Counted from the stretch's first letter, positions 43,101 to 52,376 are shown. The stretch: DNA of 57,343 nt from Oscillospiraceae bacterium (GCA_015064635.1 SVRV01000014.1:1-57343), one strand, 5' to 3'. Notes: a model not told the origin generated them from the letters alone. Numbers and translations: made by a program.

Positions 43101-44393
43101 TTACCACTGACAGGTATAAACTCCTGCCTTTTCGTCATATTTCATTTTAACTCCGTAGGGTTCTGAAATCTTTGCAAAGTATTCCATGAATTCAAGATTC
43201 TTTGCTATTCTGGGAAGTCCTTCCTCGGACTTATTTCCGTTCTTTACCAGCTCAATGGGAAGAAATTCGAGCTTTGTAAGCTTCCCGCCCTCTGTTTCCC
43301 AATAAGGGATAACCGTCTGCATCATTCTCATATCCTCCATGAGACCCCTTGTGAAGTTTGCAGAGCGCTTTTTGAGAAGGTCGTGAACTGTGTCGGAGGA
43401 TGTGAGAGACTGCTTTTCGTAGAAGTCCTCGGGAGCAAACTCTATGCTGTAAAGCTCAAGCACAAAGTCACCGAGACAGTAGAATATGGGGCTATCCTTA
43501 TAAACCTCAACGGGTCTGAGAAGATGGGGACCGTGACCTATAACGGCATTTGCGCCCATATCAATTGCTGCGTGGCAAATCTCTTCAAGGAAATCGGGTA
43601 CCTGCTCCTTGAGCTCGCCCGTAATCTGGTGAGAATGGATTGAAACCATTATATAATCAGCCTGCATTGAGGCTTCGTAGATTGCTTTTTGAAGACGTGC
43701 CATGTCCGCCTTGTTCGGAGTGAGATGACGCTTTGTCTTCTCCCCTGCCTTGAAGCGATAAATTCCAAACTCAGCCTCGCCATCGGCAAGCTCGGGATAA
43801 TATCCTTCTTTTCTTGTAATTTCCTTTGAAACGTTGATACCCGTCTTTGTGGCAAAGCTCTTGATAAACTCAAGCTCTTCGGGGGTAACGGTAAAATGCT
43901 CGTCAAGACGTATTCCGTTGATACCCGGTCTTCCGGGGGTACGTCTTCCCTGAATTCCTGCCATCATTGCGGGGTTAAAAGAGGTGTTCACGGCAATAAG
44001 TGCCACTCTGCCGTTCTTTGTTTCAAGGAACTTGGGTGCGGATGCCTCGTCAAGATTCATACCCGTACCGCTGTGGACGATTCCGCTTTCGTTGACGTAA
44101 TCAAGTGTCTGAAGGAAGCCTTCGTGTCCGAAGTCGAAAGCGTGATTGTTATTAAAGGAGGTCATATTGAAGCCGAACATCATCATATCGTCGAGACATT
44201 CGGGGTTGCATCTGACATATGTACCGCCGCTGAACTGTCCGCCGGGTGCGTCTCCCTCGTAGTTGAGAGTTGTTTCGAGATTGAAGAAACGTGCATCGCC
44301 CTTTTCAACAAAGGGTGCTATTTCGTCAAGTCCTTCAAATGTATCGTGAATTCTTCTTTGAATAAGTGCGTCTCCTGCCGCTGTAAATTTCAT
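43101..44393 (-). CDS. CapA-family metallophosphatase-fold protein
   Basis: A 430-residue protein of the CapA/PgsA group, a calcineurin-like phosphoesterase fold. The metal and active-site motifs are present in order: GDAL (7-10), NLETTL near 38, NNNHAFDFG near 81, HSHQ near 255, GHGPH near 284 and PIFYCLGDF near 301. Family members are linked to poly-gamma-glutamate capsules but many are of unknown role; this copy has no signal peptide or membrane anchor. Its ATG overlaps the stop of the upstream MFS gene by 4 nt, so it belongs to the sugar operon, where a phosphatase on a small molecule is plausible. Confidence 0.82.
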   Translation of the reverse strand: MKFTAAGDALIQRRIHDTFEGLDEIAPFVEKGDARFFNLETTLNYEGDAPGGQFSGGTYVRCNPECLDDMMMFGFNMTSFNNNHAFDFGHEGFLQTLDYVNESGIVHSGTGMNLDEASAPKFLETKNGRVALIAVNTSFNPAMMAGIQGRRTPGRPGINGIRLDEHFTVTPEELEFIKSFATKTGINVSKEITRKEGYYPELADGEAEFGIYRFKAGEKTKRHLTPNKADMARLQKAIYEASMQADYIMVSIHSHQITGELKEQVPDFLEEICHAAIDMGANAVIGHGPHLLRPVEVYKDSPIFYCLGDFVLELYSIEFAPEDFYEKQSLTSSDTVHDLLKKRSANFTRGLMEDMRMMQTVIPYWETEGGKLTKLEFLPIELVKNGNKSEEGLPRIAKNLEFMEYFAKISEPYGVKMKYDEKAGVYTCQW

Positions 44394-45679
44394 GCTGTAA
44401 CCTCCGAGATTTCATTTTCTTTTTCTTCGAGCTTATTTTTTTCTTTATGTGCTGCTGTGATTATAAACTGTAAAGCAAAGAATACCGAAAGCATTATAAA
44501 TGCATTTATAATAAGTATTCCCTTGTAACTGCCGAAAAAGCGATACCAGAAATTCATTGCAGGTACGCCTACCGCATAGCCCGATACATTGCATGCCACA
44601 AAGATACCCATTATCTTGTCAAATGCCTTTTGTCCGAAAAGGTCGCCTGCATAAATTGGAAGCATAACCGTTTCAAGAGGAATGGCAAAGGATGATACCA
44701 CCTGAGAAGCAAACGCAAGTACTATACCAAGCGTTGAATTTGTATACATCGCCATCATCAAAAGAGTAATAACAGAGGCTATTGTACAAACAGATGAGGT
44801 CTTTCTGAGTCCTGCCTTATCGTACATAAAGCCTGCTCCGAATTTACAGAAAATAAAGATTATCGAATGCATTGTGGGTGCCCATTTCAGAACGTAAAGC
44901 GGCATTCCCACGTCCTTCATGTGAAGAGCCGTAACACTGACAAAGCCCTGAACACAAAATCCCGTTAAGAATATGCAGACCAGCGCCGCATAGAAATATG
45001 GCTTTTTGGCAGTGTCGGCATAGGGAAGTCCCTCCCACGCTCTTCCGCGAAACGTCTTTTTCTTATTTGGTACGACATCTCTCGGTGTCTTGGCTTTTTC
45101 TTTATAGAAAAGTATAACCACCACAAGAAGAAGCGCCAGAAGGATTGCCGATATTCTATATGCGGTTTTATAACCGTTAACCGATTTTTCAATTATGGGA
45201 GTGAGTACCTGAGAGGCAACAGCCGAGCCCAAGCCTGTGGATGCCATTGCAAGTCCCGTGATTGTACCGGTATTCTCTTTACACCATTTGTTTATGACAG
45301 AGCCTATCATTGTAGTACCGACAAAAGATACCGCACAGCCTGTAAGGATACCTGCAAGATAGAACATGGGGATAGTGCTTACTGTTGAATATGCAACAAA
45401 AGCACCTATGTATATTAAAAGACCTGTGCAAATAAGCTTCTTTGTACCGAATTTGCTTACGAAAAAGCCGAAAAACAAATTACATATCGCCGTTGCAAGA
45501 AAACGAAAGGTATCGTTGAGTGAAAAAACGTCTCTTGAAACACCAATCTTTTTAGTGATAGCACCCATACAAAGGCTTCGGTTGGGAACAAATCCCGTAC
45601 CGATGAGCATTATCAAAATACAGATTCCGACTATAACCCATTTATAATCAAAACCGCTTTTTTTCGGCTGTGAATCCAA
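44390..45679 (-). CDS. MFS transporter, monocarboxylate/oxalate-like
   Basis: A carrier of about 429 residues with 12 predicted helices, of the OxlT/monocarboxylate-like MFS group; TGLAMASTGLGSAVASQV near 140 fits the helix 5 region. Substrate unknown, likely an organic acid or sugar-derived compound used by the genes that follow. Start choice is uncertain: AGGAG lies directly against an ATG at 45688 (too close) and 9 nt before a TTG at 45679, which I chose; a TTG at 45700 has no ribosome site. First gene of the nine-gene run, with a strong promoter. Confidence 0.85.
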   Translation of the reverse strand: MDSQPKKSGFDYKWVIVGICILIMLIGTGFVPNRSLCMGAITKKIGVSRDVFSLNDTFRFLATAICNLFFGFFVSKFGTKKLICTGLLIYIGAFVAYSTVSTIPMFYLAGILTGCAVSFVGTTMIGSVINKWCKENTGTITGLAMASTGLGSAVASQVLTPIIEKSVNGYKTAYRISAILLALLLVVVILFYKEKAKTPRDVVPNKKKTFRGRAWEGLPYADTAKKPYFYAALVCIFLTGFCVQGFVSVTALHMKDVGMPLYVLKWAPTMHSIIFIFCKFGAGFMYDKAGLRKTSSVCTIASVITLLMMAMYTNSTLGIVLAFASQVVSSFAIPLETVMLPIYAGDLFGQKAFDKIMGIFVACNVSGYAVGVPAMNFWYRFFGSYKGILIINAFIMLSVFFALQFIITAAHKEKNKLEEKENEISEVTA

Positions 45680-45720
45680 TATGCACATCTCCTTTGGCAA
45701 AGCAAATTTTCACTGATTAA

Positions 45721-45749
45721 ATTATACACATATATGTTTTAAAAGTCAA
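45721..45749 (-). promoter_or_regulatory. Promoter of the nine-gene minus-strand run
   Basis: Minus strand TTGACT (45744-45749), 17 bp, TATAAT (45721-45726), about 40 nt before the first MFS gene. Confidence 0.82.
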
Positions 45750-45861
45750 TATATTTTTGCTGTTTTCTTTCGTTTTTTTCGCTTTCGAAAGAAGTTTTTT
45801 ATCGTTTTTACCGTGGATTTTTTATTGATTTTACAAAAATATGCCCTTTCCATCAAATCAC

Positions 45862-45890
45862 TTGACATTCCCACGAAAAAGCTATATACT
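45862..45890 (+). promoter_or_regulatory. Promoter of the MATE gene
   Basis: TTGACA (45862-45867), 17 bp, TATACT (45885-45890). It excludes a start much upstream of 45905. Confidence 0.83.
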
Positions 45891-45922
45891 AACAAGGATT
45901 ACGCTTGAGAGGTAAGACAGAT

Positions 45923-47293
45923 ATGAAAATGAAAGCAGAAGAATTATACTCCACCGTCACGCCGTGGAAGCTCTTTTTTATAGTAGCGCTTCCCGGTATG
46001 GTGAGTATGTTCGCAATGTCAATATATAGTATAATAGAGGGAATCTTTATCGGACAGATTCTTGGTGAAGGTGCGTTTGCGGCGGTGAATATCGCCATGC
46101 CCCTTGTAATGATAAACTTTTCTCTCGCTGACCTTATCGGCGTGGGTGCTTCCGCACCTATCTCCACGGCGCTGGGGAGAAACGACCACAAGAGAGCGAA
46201 CAACATTTTTTCATGCTCTGTAATTATGATATTCTGCGTGTCGGTAATTATGGGAAGTATAATGTTTTTTGCCGCAACTCCCCTCTCCCGTCTTATGGGT
46301 GCCGATGACCTGCTTCTTGACACCTCGGTGAGATATCTTCGCACAGCGGCGCTTTGCTCACCCCTTGCCGCAATTTTCTTTGCAATGGACAACTACCTTC
46401 GTATAAGCGGATTTGTTAAAACAAGTATGGTAATCAACATCGGATGTAATCTTCTCACCCTCGGACTTCTGACCTTTTTCCTTTTGGTGTGCGAAATGGA
46501 CGTTGTGGGCTCTGCCCTTGCAACTTCAATTTCAATGTGCGTGTGCTCACTTGTGGCAATGGTACCATTTATATTGAAAAAGGCACTTTTAAAATTCACA
46601 AAGCCAAAATTCTCCCTCTCACTCTTCCGTCAGATTGCCGCCTGCGGCTCACCCGTGTTTTTGAGCAACGTTTCGGGCCGTGTTACTTCGATTCTCATGA
46701 ACATCTCTCTTATGACCATGGGTGCCGAGGTGCTTGGTGAAGGAGGAGGTCAGACAGCCGTTGCGGTCTACGCTGTGCTGATGTATGCAAGTGACCTTTG
46801 CTGGCCCTTGCTTTACGGCATTTCCGACTCTCTTGCTCCTGCGCTTGGCTACAACTGGGGAGCTAAAAGCTATGACAGAGTTAAAAAAATCGCGGGGTGC
46901 GGTTACATCGGTACTTGTACCATAGGTATTATTTCCACCTCCTTTTTGTTTTTCTTTTCAAAGACCGTTGCGTCCTGGTTTGTCAGAGCCGAGGAGGTAA
47001 AGCTTCTTGAAATCTCCGAGCATGCGATAAAGCTGTTTTGCATTACTTATTTATTCCGTTGGATTGCCGTTACGACTCAAAGCTTTTTCAGTGCTATCGA
47101 AAAGCCGCTTCAGGCAACGATCATGGCGGTTGCGGTGGCGTTTGTCTTCCCCGTAATACTGCTTGGTGCGCTGTGGCATTTCTCTCTTGACGGAATATGG
47201 TTCAACTTTGTTGGAGTAAATATACTTGCCGCAATCCTGTCTGCTTTTCTTCTCATTCGCCTGATGCGTGAGATAAAGGAAAAACAGCGGTAA
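45923..47293 (+). CDS. MATE-family efflux transporter
   Basis: Exports drugs or metabolites using an ion gradient. The 456-residue protein has 12 predicted helices in two related halves, with the typical first-half stretch IIEGIFIGQILGEGAFAA (about 35-52) and the second-half YNWGAKSYDRVKK near 312. Length matches MATE pumps. The ATG at 45923 has AGAGGT upstream; a TTG six codons earlier is less likely. It has its own promoter. The deoR gene follows 60 nt later with a separate promoter, so a regulatory link is only possible. Confidence 0.92.
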   Translation: MKMKAEELYSTVTPWKLFFIVALPGMVSMFAMSIYSIIEGIFIGQILGEGAFAAVNIAMPLVMINFSLADLIGVGASAPISTALGRNDHKRANNIFSCSVIMIFCVSVIMGSIMFFAATPLSRLMGADDLLLDTSVRYLRTAALCSPLAAIFFAMDNYLRISGFVKTSMVINIGCNLLTLGLLTFFLLVCEMDVVGSALATSISMCVCSLVAMVPFILKKALLKFTKPKFSLSLFRQIAACGSPVFLSNVSGRVTSILMNISLMTMGAEVLGEGGGQTAVAVYAVLMYASDLCWPLLYGISDSLAPALGYNWGAKSYDRVKKIAGCGYIGTCTIGIISTSFLFFFSKTVASWFVRAEEVKLLEISEHAIKLFCITYLFRWIAVTTQSFFSAIEKPLQATIMAVAVAFVFPVILLGALWHFSLDGIWFNFVGVNILAAILSAFLLIRLMREIKEKQR

Positions 47294-47294
47294 T

Positions 47295-47323
47295 TTGACA
47301 AAAATACGGTATTGTGGTATACT
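47295..47323 (+). promoter_or_regulatory. Promoter of the DeoR-family gene
   Basis: TTGACA (47295-47300), starting 2 nt after the MATE stop codon, 17 bp, TATACT (47318-47323), then GGAGGGG and the ATG at 47354. Confidence 0.85.
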
Positions 47324-47353
47324 TTATTTAATACTGTTTTGGAGGGGATATAA

Positions 47354-48115
47354 ATGATAGCCGAAGACAGAAAAAAACAAATACTTGACTTACTTACACA
47401 GAACGGAACTGTGAGAGTAACAGAGCTCAGCCGTCTTTTTGACGTATCCGAGGTTACTATCCGTAACTATCTTGACGATATGGAAAAGAGAGGTCTTGTT
47501 TCCCGTGTTCACGGCGGTGCAATTATCTCCTACAAGCCTTACTACAACATGAGTCTTAATCAGAGACTCGAAACAAATCAGAGCGAGAAAAACGAAATTG
47601 CCGCATCCATTTCAAAAATGATTGAGCCAAACGACACTGTAATGCTGAATTCGGGTACTACCACATTCCTTGCGTTTCAGTGCTTTCCCTCCGACTACAA
47701 TCTAAGCATTGTAACGAATTCTATTTCGATAGCTCTTGAGGCTTCGGGAAATCACAACTACAATGTAATTCTCATCGGTGGCTCCATTAATACAAAATAT
47801 CAGTTCTCCTACGGTGACGATGCGATAAATCAACTCAAAAAATACCACGCCGACAAGCTTATTCTGTCGGTTGACGGCATTGATTCAAACAACGGCTTTA
47901 CCACCTACTATGACAAGGAGGCGGAAATTGACCGTATAATGATTGAAAATTCCGACTGCTGTATCATTGCGGCAGACCATTCAAAGTTCAACAGAACTGC
48001 ATTTACAAAAATATCTCCCCTCTCAGTAGCCGACTGTATCGTCACAAACTCCACCATAAATCCCGAAACGGTGGAGGAGCTCAAGGGACTGGGAATAAAA
48101 GTTTGTTTATCTTAA
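47354..48115 (+). CDS. DeoR/GlpR-family transcriptional regulator
   Basis: A sugar-phosphate-responsive repressor type. The 253-residue protein has an N-terminal winged helix-turn-helix (about 6-60) with the DeoR signature region TELSRLFDVSEVTIRNYLDDME near 24-45 (split here: helix, turn, recognition helix), and a C-terminal effector domain with NSGTTTFLA near 99, VDGID near 177 and AADHSKF near 207, the typical ligand-binding motifs. Target genes are not visible; the FGGY kinase/isomerase run about 2 kb away or the MATE gene are candidates. GGAGGGG 8 nt upstream. Confidence 0.92.
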   Translation: MIAEDRKKQILDLLTQNGTVRVTELSRLFDVSEVTIRNYLDDMEKRGLVSRVHGGAIISYKPYYNMSLNQRLETNQSEKNEIAASISKMIEPNDTVMLNSGTTTFLAFQCFPSDYNLSIVTNSISIALEASGNHNYNVILIGGSINTKYQFSYGDDAINQLKKYHADKLILSVDGIDSNNGFTTYYDKEAEIDRIMIENSDCCIIAADHSKFNRTAFTKISPLSVADCIVTNSTINPETVEELKGLGIKVCLS

Positions 48116-48202
48116 AGTAGCTGGGGATGTTAAAAAAGTCCAGATCGCCAAAAACAAGAAAAAGGTATATAAATAAAGCGTTTTATAGTTTAAATACCGA
48201 CA

Positions 48203-48395
48203 TGTTATAAGGTAAAAACTCGAAAATCGAGTTTTAGCCAAAAAAATATATGTTTTTGGCTATGAACAAACTTCACCTCTCGACGTACCATTGTACGCCT
48301 TCGGGTTCAGTTTGTCCATTCTGAAGCTTTTTTTCCTATCCCCTAAAAATCGGGGCTGTTTAAAAACTCTGTTTGAGTTTTTAAACAGCTCCTAA
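48203..48395 (-). ncRNA. Candidate structured RNA or 3' UTR element
   Basis: This intergenic stretch folds best when read on the minus strand. In order: a 15-bp hairpin (48375-48389 with 48355-48369), a CCCC/GGGG hairpin (about 48340-48355), a long hairpin at 48264-48317, a hairpin AGCCAAAAA/TTTTTGGCT (about 48236-48262), and ACTCGA-TTT-TCGAGT followed by T's (about 48215-48235). The long hairpin has nine outer pairs, a tandem G.A, three pairs, an internal loop (CGAA opposite GAGA) and seven pairs closing an AAUG loop; its G.U pairs exist only on the minus strand. It follows the SDR gene's stop codon, so it may be its 3' UTR or a separate RNA. Confidence 0.5.
48356..48389 (-). terminator. Hairpin after the SDR gene
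   Basis: A 14-15 bp perfect inverted repeat (arm GCTGTTTAAAAACTC) with a 5-nt loop, 6 nt past the SDR stop codon. T-rich arms but no clean T run directly after, so its efficiency as terminator is uncertain. Confidence 0.55.
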
Positions 48396-49175
48396 TTATT
48401 TTTCGCCTCGTATGAATTTCATATTCTGCACCTTATAGATAATGCGTGCAAGGAAAGTCTCGGAGAAAAAGTGTCTTGAAAAAATCACAGCCTTCATCAA
48501 AAAGGACGGTACTATTACCTTTTTACCCTTGAGCATCTTTTTAACCGTGTATTTTGCCACCTTGCGGCTGTCAAGCACAACAAGACGTGCTGCCCTGAAT
48601 TTATCTACACCAAACGACATTCCCGCAACGTCGGAAAACTCCGTATTCACGGGACCGGGACAAAGAACACTTATTTTTACCTTGGATTTACTTCTGCGAA
48701 GCTCCTCGGAAACAGCAAGGCTTAAACGGAGGACATATGCTTTTGTGGCGTAGTAGGTAGCAAAAAGAGGTCCGGGAAAGAAGGCTGCAAGAGATGCAAC
48801 GTTGAGGATGTGACCGCTTCCCCGTTTTTTGAATTCCTTCACAAAAGCCTTCATGAGAAGGTGAACAGCACGGATGTTTGTATCAATCATCGAAAGCTCT
48901 TCGCCGGTATCGGTTCCGTTAAACTCGCCAAAGGTTCCAAAGCCTGCGTTATTGACAAAAATATCTACCTCTTCCGCTCTTGCGGAAATTCTCTCAATAT
49001 CCTCGTCTTTCGTTACGTCGGCACACATTATTTCTACGTTTGCGAGTTCTTTTTTTAGCTCATCAAGGCGTTCTCGCCTGCGTGCCACGGCAATTATTTC
49101 ATATCCTCTGCTATGCAATTCACGTGCAATGTCTCTGCCGATGCCCGAGCTTGCTCCCGTTATAAGTGCTTTCAT
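48396..49175 (-). CDS. Short-chain dehydrogenase/reductase
   Basis: An NAD(P)-dependent oxidoreductase of the classical SDR family. The 259-residue protein has the cofactor loop TGASSGIG (6-13), a basic RR pair near 32-34 that favours NADP(H), NNAG near 75, the catalytic Ser in VASLAAF near 128 and YYATK (Tyr/Lys) near 141. Closest in style to the DltE/YqjQ-like SDRs with a hydrophobic C-terminus. Substrate unknown. AAGGAG 9 nt upstream. Monocistronic with its own promoter. Confidence 0.9.
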   Translation of the reverse strand: MKALITGASSGIGRDIARELHSRGYEIIAVARRRERLDELKKELANVEIMCADVTKDEDIERISARAEEVDIFVNNAGFGTFGEFNGTDTGEELSMIDTNIRAVHLLMKAFVKEFKKRGSGHILNVASLAAFFPGPLFATYYATKAYVLRLSLAVSEELRRSKSKVKISVLCPGPVNTEFSDVAGMSFGVDKFRAARLVVLDSRKVAKYTVKKMLKGKKVIVPSFLMKAVIFSRHFFSETFLARIIYKVQNMKFIRGEK

Positions 49176-49202
49176 AAAAATATGCTCCTTGCTTTTTTGT
49201 TA

Positions 49203-49231
49203 ATTATAATACACATTTTAATTTTTTTCAA
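49203..49231 (-). promoter_or_regulatory. Promoter of the SDR gene
   Basis: Minus strand TTGAAA (49226-49231), 17 bp, TATAAT (49203-49208). The -35 box directly follows the T run of the fucosidase terminator. Confidence 0.75.
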
Positions 49232-49267
49232 GAAAAAAGACTTGCATTTCAAACGATGCAAGTCTTT
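49230..49267 (-). terminator. Terminator of the fucose operon
   Basis: A 12-bp perfect inverted repeat (49236-49247 with 49256-49267; arm AAAGACTTGCAT) followed on the minus strand by T's, 8 nt beyond the fucosidase stop codon. Confidence 0.88.
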
Positions 49268-49274
49268 ATTCGTA

Positions 49275-50513
49275 TTACTTCATCTTTGCTTTCGCAACTC
49301 TCACGCAGGTTGACATACCGTAGGGGTAGCCTGTTGCAAAAAGCTCAACCTTGTTTCCGTCACGCTTGAAGTCAAAGCGCTCGCCGTTATCAAGCCACTC
49401 TACCGACTCTATTTCTTCGGTAATACCGTCGAAAACATAGTCATTTGAAGCTTCACCGCCTACTGTTACGTTTGCGTTTCCTTTTCTGCCGATATTGTGC
49501 ATAAAGAAGTAGAGACAGCCATCTCCCTTCAAAACGAAGTTCTTCTCGTTTTTGCAGGTGGCAGCGTAAGGCTTACCCTCGTATATAGCCTCACCGTAAA
49601 GCTTCATCCACTTGCCCATTACCTCCATTACAGCCTTTTGATAGGAGTCAATACCGCCTTGGGCTGTCGGTCCGATGTTGAGGAGCAGATTTGCACCCAC
49701 CCTGCGACATGCACAAAGGGTTTCGATAAGTTCTGCAGGGGATTTGTAGTTGAAATCGTTTTCGCCGATGCCCCAATGGTCATTGAGAGTGTAGCACATC
49801 TCGGCGGCAACGTATTTTTCCATTCCCTCACGATTCAAAGGTGTAGGTCTGCCCTGCTCGAAGGTTACCGAGTCAATTTCGGGATTGCCCGTTTTTCCTC
49901 TCTCACCCAGTCCCGTGTTGTTGACAATTATCGCCTCGGGCTGATGCTTTCTGATTGTGGCGTAAAGCTCGTCTTCCTTCCAATCGGTGCCCGCGGGCTT
50001 ACTCCAGTTACCGTCAAACCAGAGTCCGCCTATTTTTCCGTAGCTTGTGCAAAGCACTTCCACACTGCGTCTCAGATATTCAAGATACTTATCGAAATCC
50101 TTTTCAAAATCCTCATTGTACCAGTCAAGGGTCGTGTGATAAAACATTGGCATGATTCCGTGTCTGTTGCAGGCGTCCACAAACTCCTTTATAAGGTCGC
50201 GGCCCGCGGGAGAATGGGGCGCGTCATAGTCATTTAGCCCCTTTGTGTCATAGAGAGAAAAGCCCTCGTGATGACGTGTTGTAAGTGTAATATACTTACA
50301 GCCTGCGTTTTTCGCAGTGAGAACAAATTCATCCGCATTGAAGTCCTCTGCAGTGAAGGTGTCCTTGAGTTTCATGTATTCCTCTTTCGGTCTTTGATGG
50401 ATATGATACGTCCATTCTCCCATACCAAGCTGGGAATAAAGACCCCAATGGGCAAACATACCAAACCCCATTTTTTCAAAATCGGCTACATATTTTTCAG
50501 GTGTAGGTATCAT
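49275..50513 (-). CDS. Alpha-L-fucosidase, GH29
   Basis: Releases L-fucose from fucosylated glycans by a retaining mechanism. The 412-residue protein has the GH29 features FAHWGLYS near 20, TTRHHEGFSL (about 78-87) with the substrate-binding His pair, the nucleophile Asp167 in GGLWFDGNW, and NIGPTAQGG near 282. A small beta-sandwich forms the C-terminus. No signal peptide, so it acts on imported oligosaccharides. The ATG at 50513 has AAGGAG 8 nt upstream; the in-frame GTG three codons earlier is less likely. Second gene after fucose isomerase, 12 nt downstream. Confidence 0.92.
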   Translation of the reverse strand: MIPTPEKYVADFEKMGFGMFAHWGLYSQLGMGEWTYHIHQRPKEEYMKLKDTFTAEDFNADEFVLTAKNAGCKYITLTTRHHEGFSLYDTKGLNDYDAPHSPAGRDLIKEFVDACNRHGIMPMFYHTTLDWYNEDFEKDFDKYLEYLRRSVEVLCTSYGKIGGLWFDGNWSKPAGTDWKEDELYATIRKHQPEAIIVNNTGLGERGKTGNPEIDSVTFEQGRPTPLNREGMEKYVAAEMCYTLNDHWGIGENDFNYKSPAELIETLCACRRVGANLLLNIGPTAQGGIDSYQKAVMEVMGKWMKLYGEAIYEGKPYAATCKNEKNFVLKGDGCLYFFMHNIGRKGNANVTVGGEASNDYVFDGITEEIESVEWLDNGERFDFKRDGNKVELFATGYPYGMSTCVRVAKAKMK

Positions 50514-50525
50514 AATTTTCACTCC

Positions 50526-52325
50526 TTAATTCTTTTTGAACAGTGGTCCGAAGGCGGCACACGCTCTGTAATCCGCGCCCTCCTTGTCCATACCGAAGGC
50601 ATTCCAAGCGGCAGGGCGGAAAATCTTTTCCTCGGGTACGTTGTGCATACAAACGGGGATGCGGAGCATTGAGCAAAGAGTTATAAGGTCAGCGCCGATA
50701 TGACCGTAGGAAATTGCACCGTGATTTGCGCCCCAGTTATTCATAACGTCATATGCACTCTTGAACATTCCCTCGCCCGTTGTACGAGGTGCAAACCATG
50801 TGCAGGGCCAGGTGTAGTCGGTTCTCTTCCAGAGAGTATCCGAAACCTCTTCGGGGAGAGCAACCGTCCAGCCTTCCGCTATCTGCAAAACGGGACCGAG
50901 TCCCTTCACAAGGTTAAGTCTTATCATTGTCGCGGGCATTTCAGCCTTTGTCTCAAAGCGCGAAGAATATCCGCCGCCTCTGAAATATCCAAGGTCGGCA
51001 TAGTTCCAGGTGGTGTTTTCCATTACAGCCTTACAGTCTGCCTCGGTCATTTCAAACCATGGCTTCATAACCGCCTCACCCTTTTCATTCTTGACAGCGC
51101 CGTTTGCGTCAAGACAGCAAGCGCCCGAATTTATAAGGTGAATAATACCGTCGGAAGCCTTTGCCTTGCCTTCAATTTCATAACCGGTAACACGCTTTAT
51201 CGCATCTCCGCTCCAATAGGTTCTCACATCCGCAAACATCTGTGCACGGTTGGTAAGAAGCTTTCCGAAAAGCATGCCGAGACCGTTTAAAACATCGTTT
51301 TCGGTAGCAAGGATATAAGGCTCTCTTGCTCCGTTCCAGTCAAATGAAGTGTTGAGAAGTGCTTCGGGATAATCACAGTTGGGATAGAAGTCAGTCCACT
51401 GTCTTTGTCCCTGGAAGCCTGCGGCAATAGCGTTGTGTCCGACCTTCTCCTCCTCACAGCCTGCGGGGAGATTTTCACATCCGTTCATAAGGTCTTTTAT
51501 GATTACCGCCATTTTAACAACGAATTCCCAATCCGAATCCTTTTCCTCACGGGTTCGCTGTAGGTTTTCGGGGTTCTTGTCAAAGCCTTCTATACAGTAC
51601 TTCTTTGACCATTCAAGTGCCTTTTTATATTCAGCCTCATCATAAATGCCCTCTGTCATTCGACGGATAATCTCCACCTCGTCAACAGACTCAACTCTCA
51701 TACCGAGATAGTCCTCAATAAAATCGGTATCAATTATAGAACCGCCGATTCCCATACAGATAGAGCCTATCTGAAGGTATGACTTACCTCTCATTGTTGC
51801 GGCGGCAACAGCCGCTCTGCCGAAGCGAAGGAGCTTTTCTCTCACGTCCTCGGGAATGCTTGTATCGTCAAGGTCCTGAACCTCGTGACCGTATATTCCA
51901 AAAGCGGGAAGTCCCTTCTGCGCATGGGTTGCAAGAACCGAGGCAAGATATACCGCACCCGGACGCTCTGTACCGTTGAAGCCCCATACAGCCTTAATGG
52001 TGTCTCTTTCCATGTCCATGGTCTCGGCACCGTAGCACCAGCAAGGAGTAACGGTAAGTGTTATTGCGACTCCTTCACGGCGGAATTTATCGGCACATGC
52101 AGCCGCTTCTGCAACTCTGCCTATGGTAGTGTCGGCTATAACAACACGCACAGGCTCGCCGTTCGAGTACTTCAGATTTTCTTCAAAAAGCTTTGCCGCA
52201 GCCCTCGCCATATTCATAGTCTGCACCTCAAGAGATTCTCTGACGCCCAGAACTCCTCTTCTGCCGTCAATTGTAGGTCTGATTCCAATTGCGGGATAAT
52301 TTCCGATAAGCCTTGACTTTGCCAT
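50526..52325 (-). CDS. fucI: L-fucose isomerase
   Basis: Converts L-fucose to L-fuculose, and in many species D-arabinose to D-ribulose, with Mn2+. The 599-residue protein matches FucI along its whole length (E. coli FucI is 591): [20 protein letters not shown] (13-32), [13 protein letters not shown] near 92, [16 protein letters not shown] near 113, the [16 protein letters not shown] region near 182 and [10 protein letters not shown] near 208. AAGGAGG upstream supports the start. It precedes the fucosidase gene, and no fuculokinase or aldolase is seen next to it. Its promoter overlaps that of the divergent AraC regulator. Confidence 0.95.
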   Translation of the reverse strand: MAKSRLIGNYPAIGIRPTIDGRRGVLGVRESLEVQTMNMARAAAKLFEENLKYSNGEPVRVVIADTTIGRVAEAAACADKFRREGVAITLTVTPCWCYGAETMDMERDTIKAVWGFNGTERPGAVYLASVLATHAQKGLPAFGIYGHEVQDLDDTSIPEDVREKLLRFGRAAVAAATMRGKSYLQIGSICMGIGGSIIDTDFIEDYLGMRVESVDEVEIIRRMTEGIYDEAEYKKALEWSKKYCIEGFDKNPENLQRTREEKDSDWEFVVKMAVIIKDLMNGCENLPAGCEEEKVGHNAIAAGFQGQRQWTDFYPNCDYPEALLNTSFDWNGAREPYILATENDVLNGLGMLFGKLLTNRAQMFADVRTYWSGDAIKRVTGYEIEGKAKASDGIIHLINSGACCLDANGAVKNEKGEAVMKPWFEMTEADCKAVMENTTWNYADLGYFRGGGYSSRFETKAEMPATMIRLNLVKGLGPVLQIAEGWTVALPEEVSDTLWKRTDYTWPCTWFAPRTTGEGMFKSAYDVMNNWGANHGAISYGHIGADLITLCSMLRIPVCMHNVPEEKIFRPAAWNAFGMDKEGADYRACAAFGPLFKKN

Positions 52326-52347
52326 AAATATATTCCTCCTTTGGTTG

Positions 52348-52376
52348 TTGACATTTATTAGTTATATGTTTATAAT
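52348..52376 (+). promoter_or_regulatory. Promoter of the AraC-family gene
   Basis: TTGACA (52348-52353), 17 bp, TATAAT (52371-52376): a perfect consensus. Its -10 box overlaps the predicted -10 box of fucI on the other strand. Confidence 0.85.
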
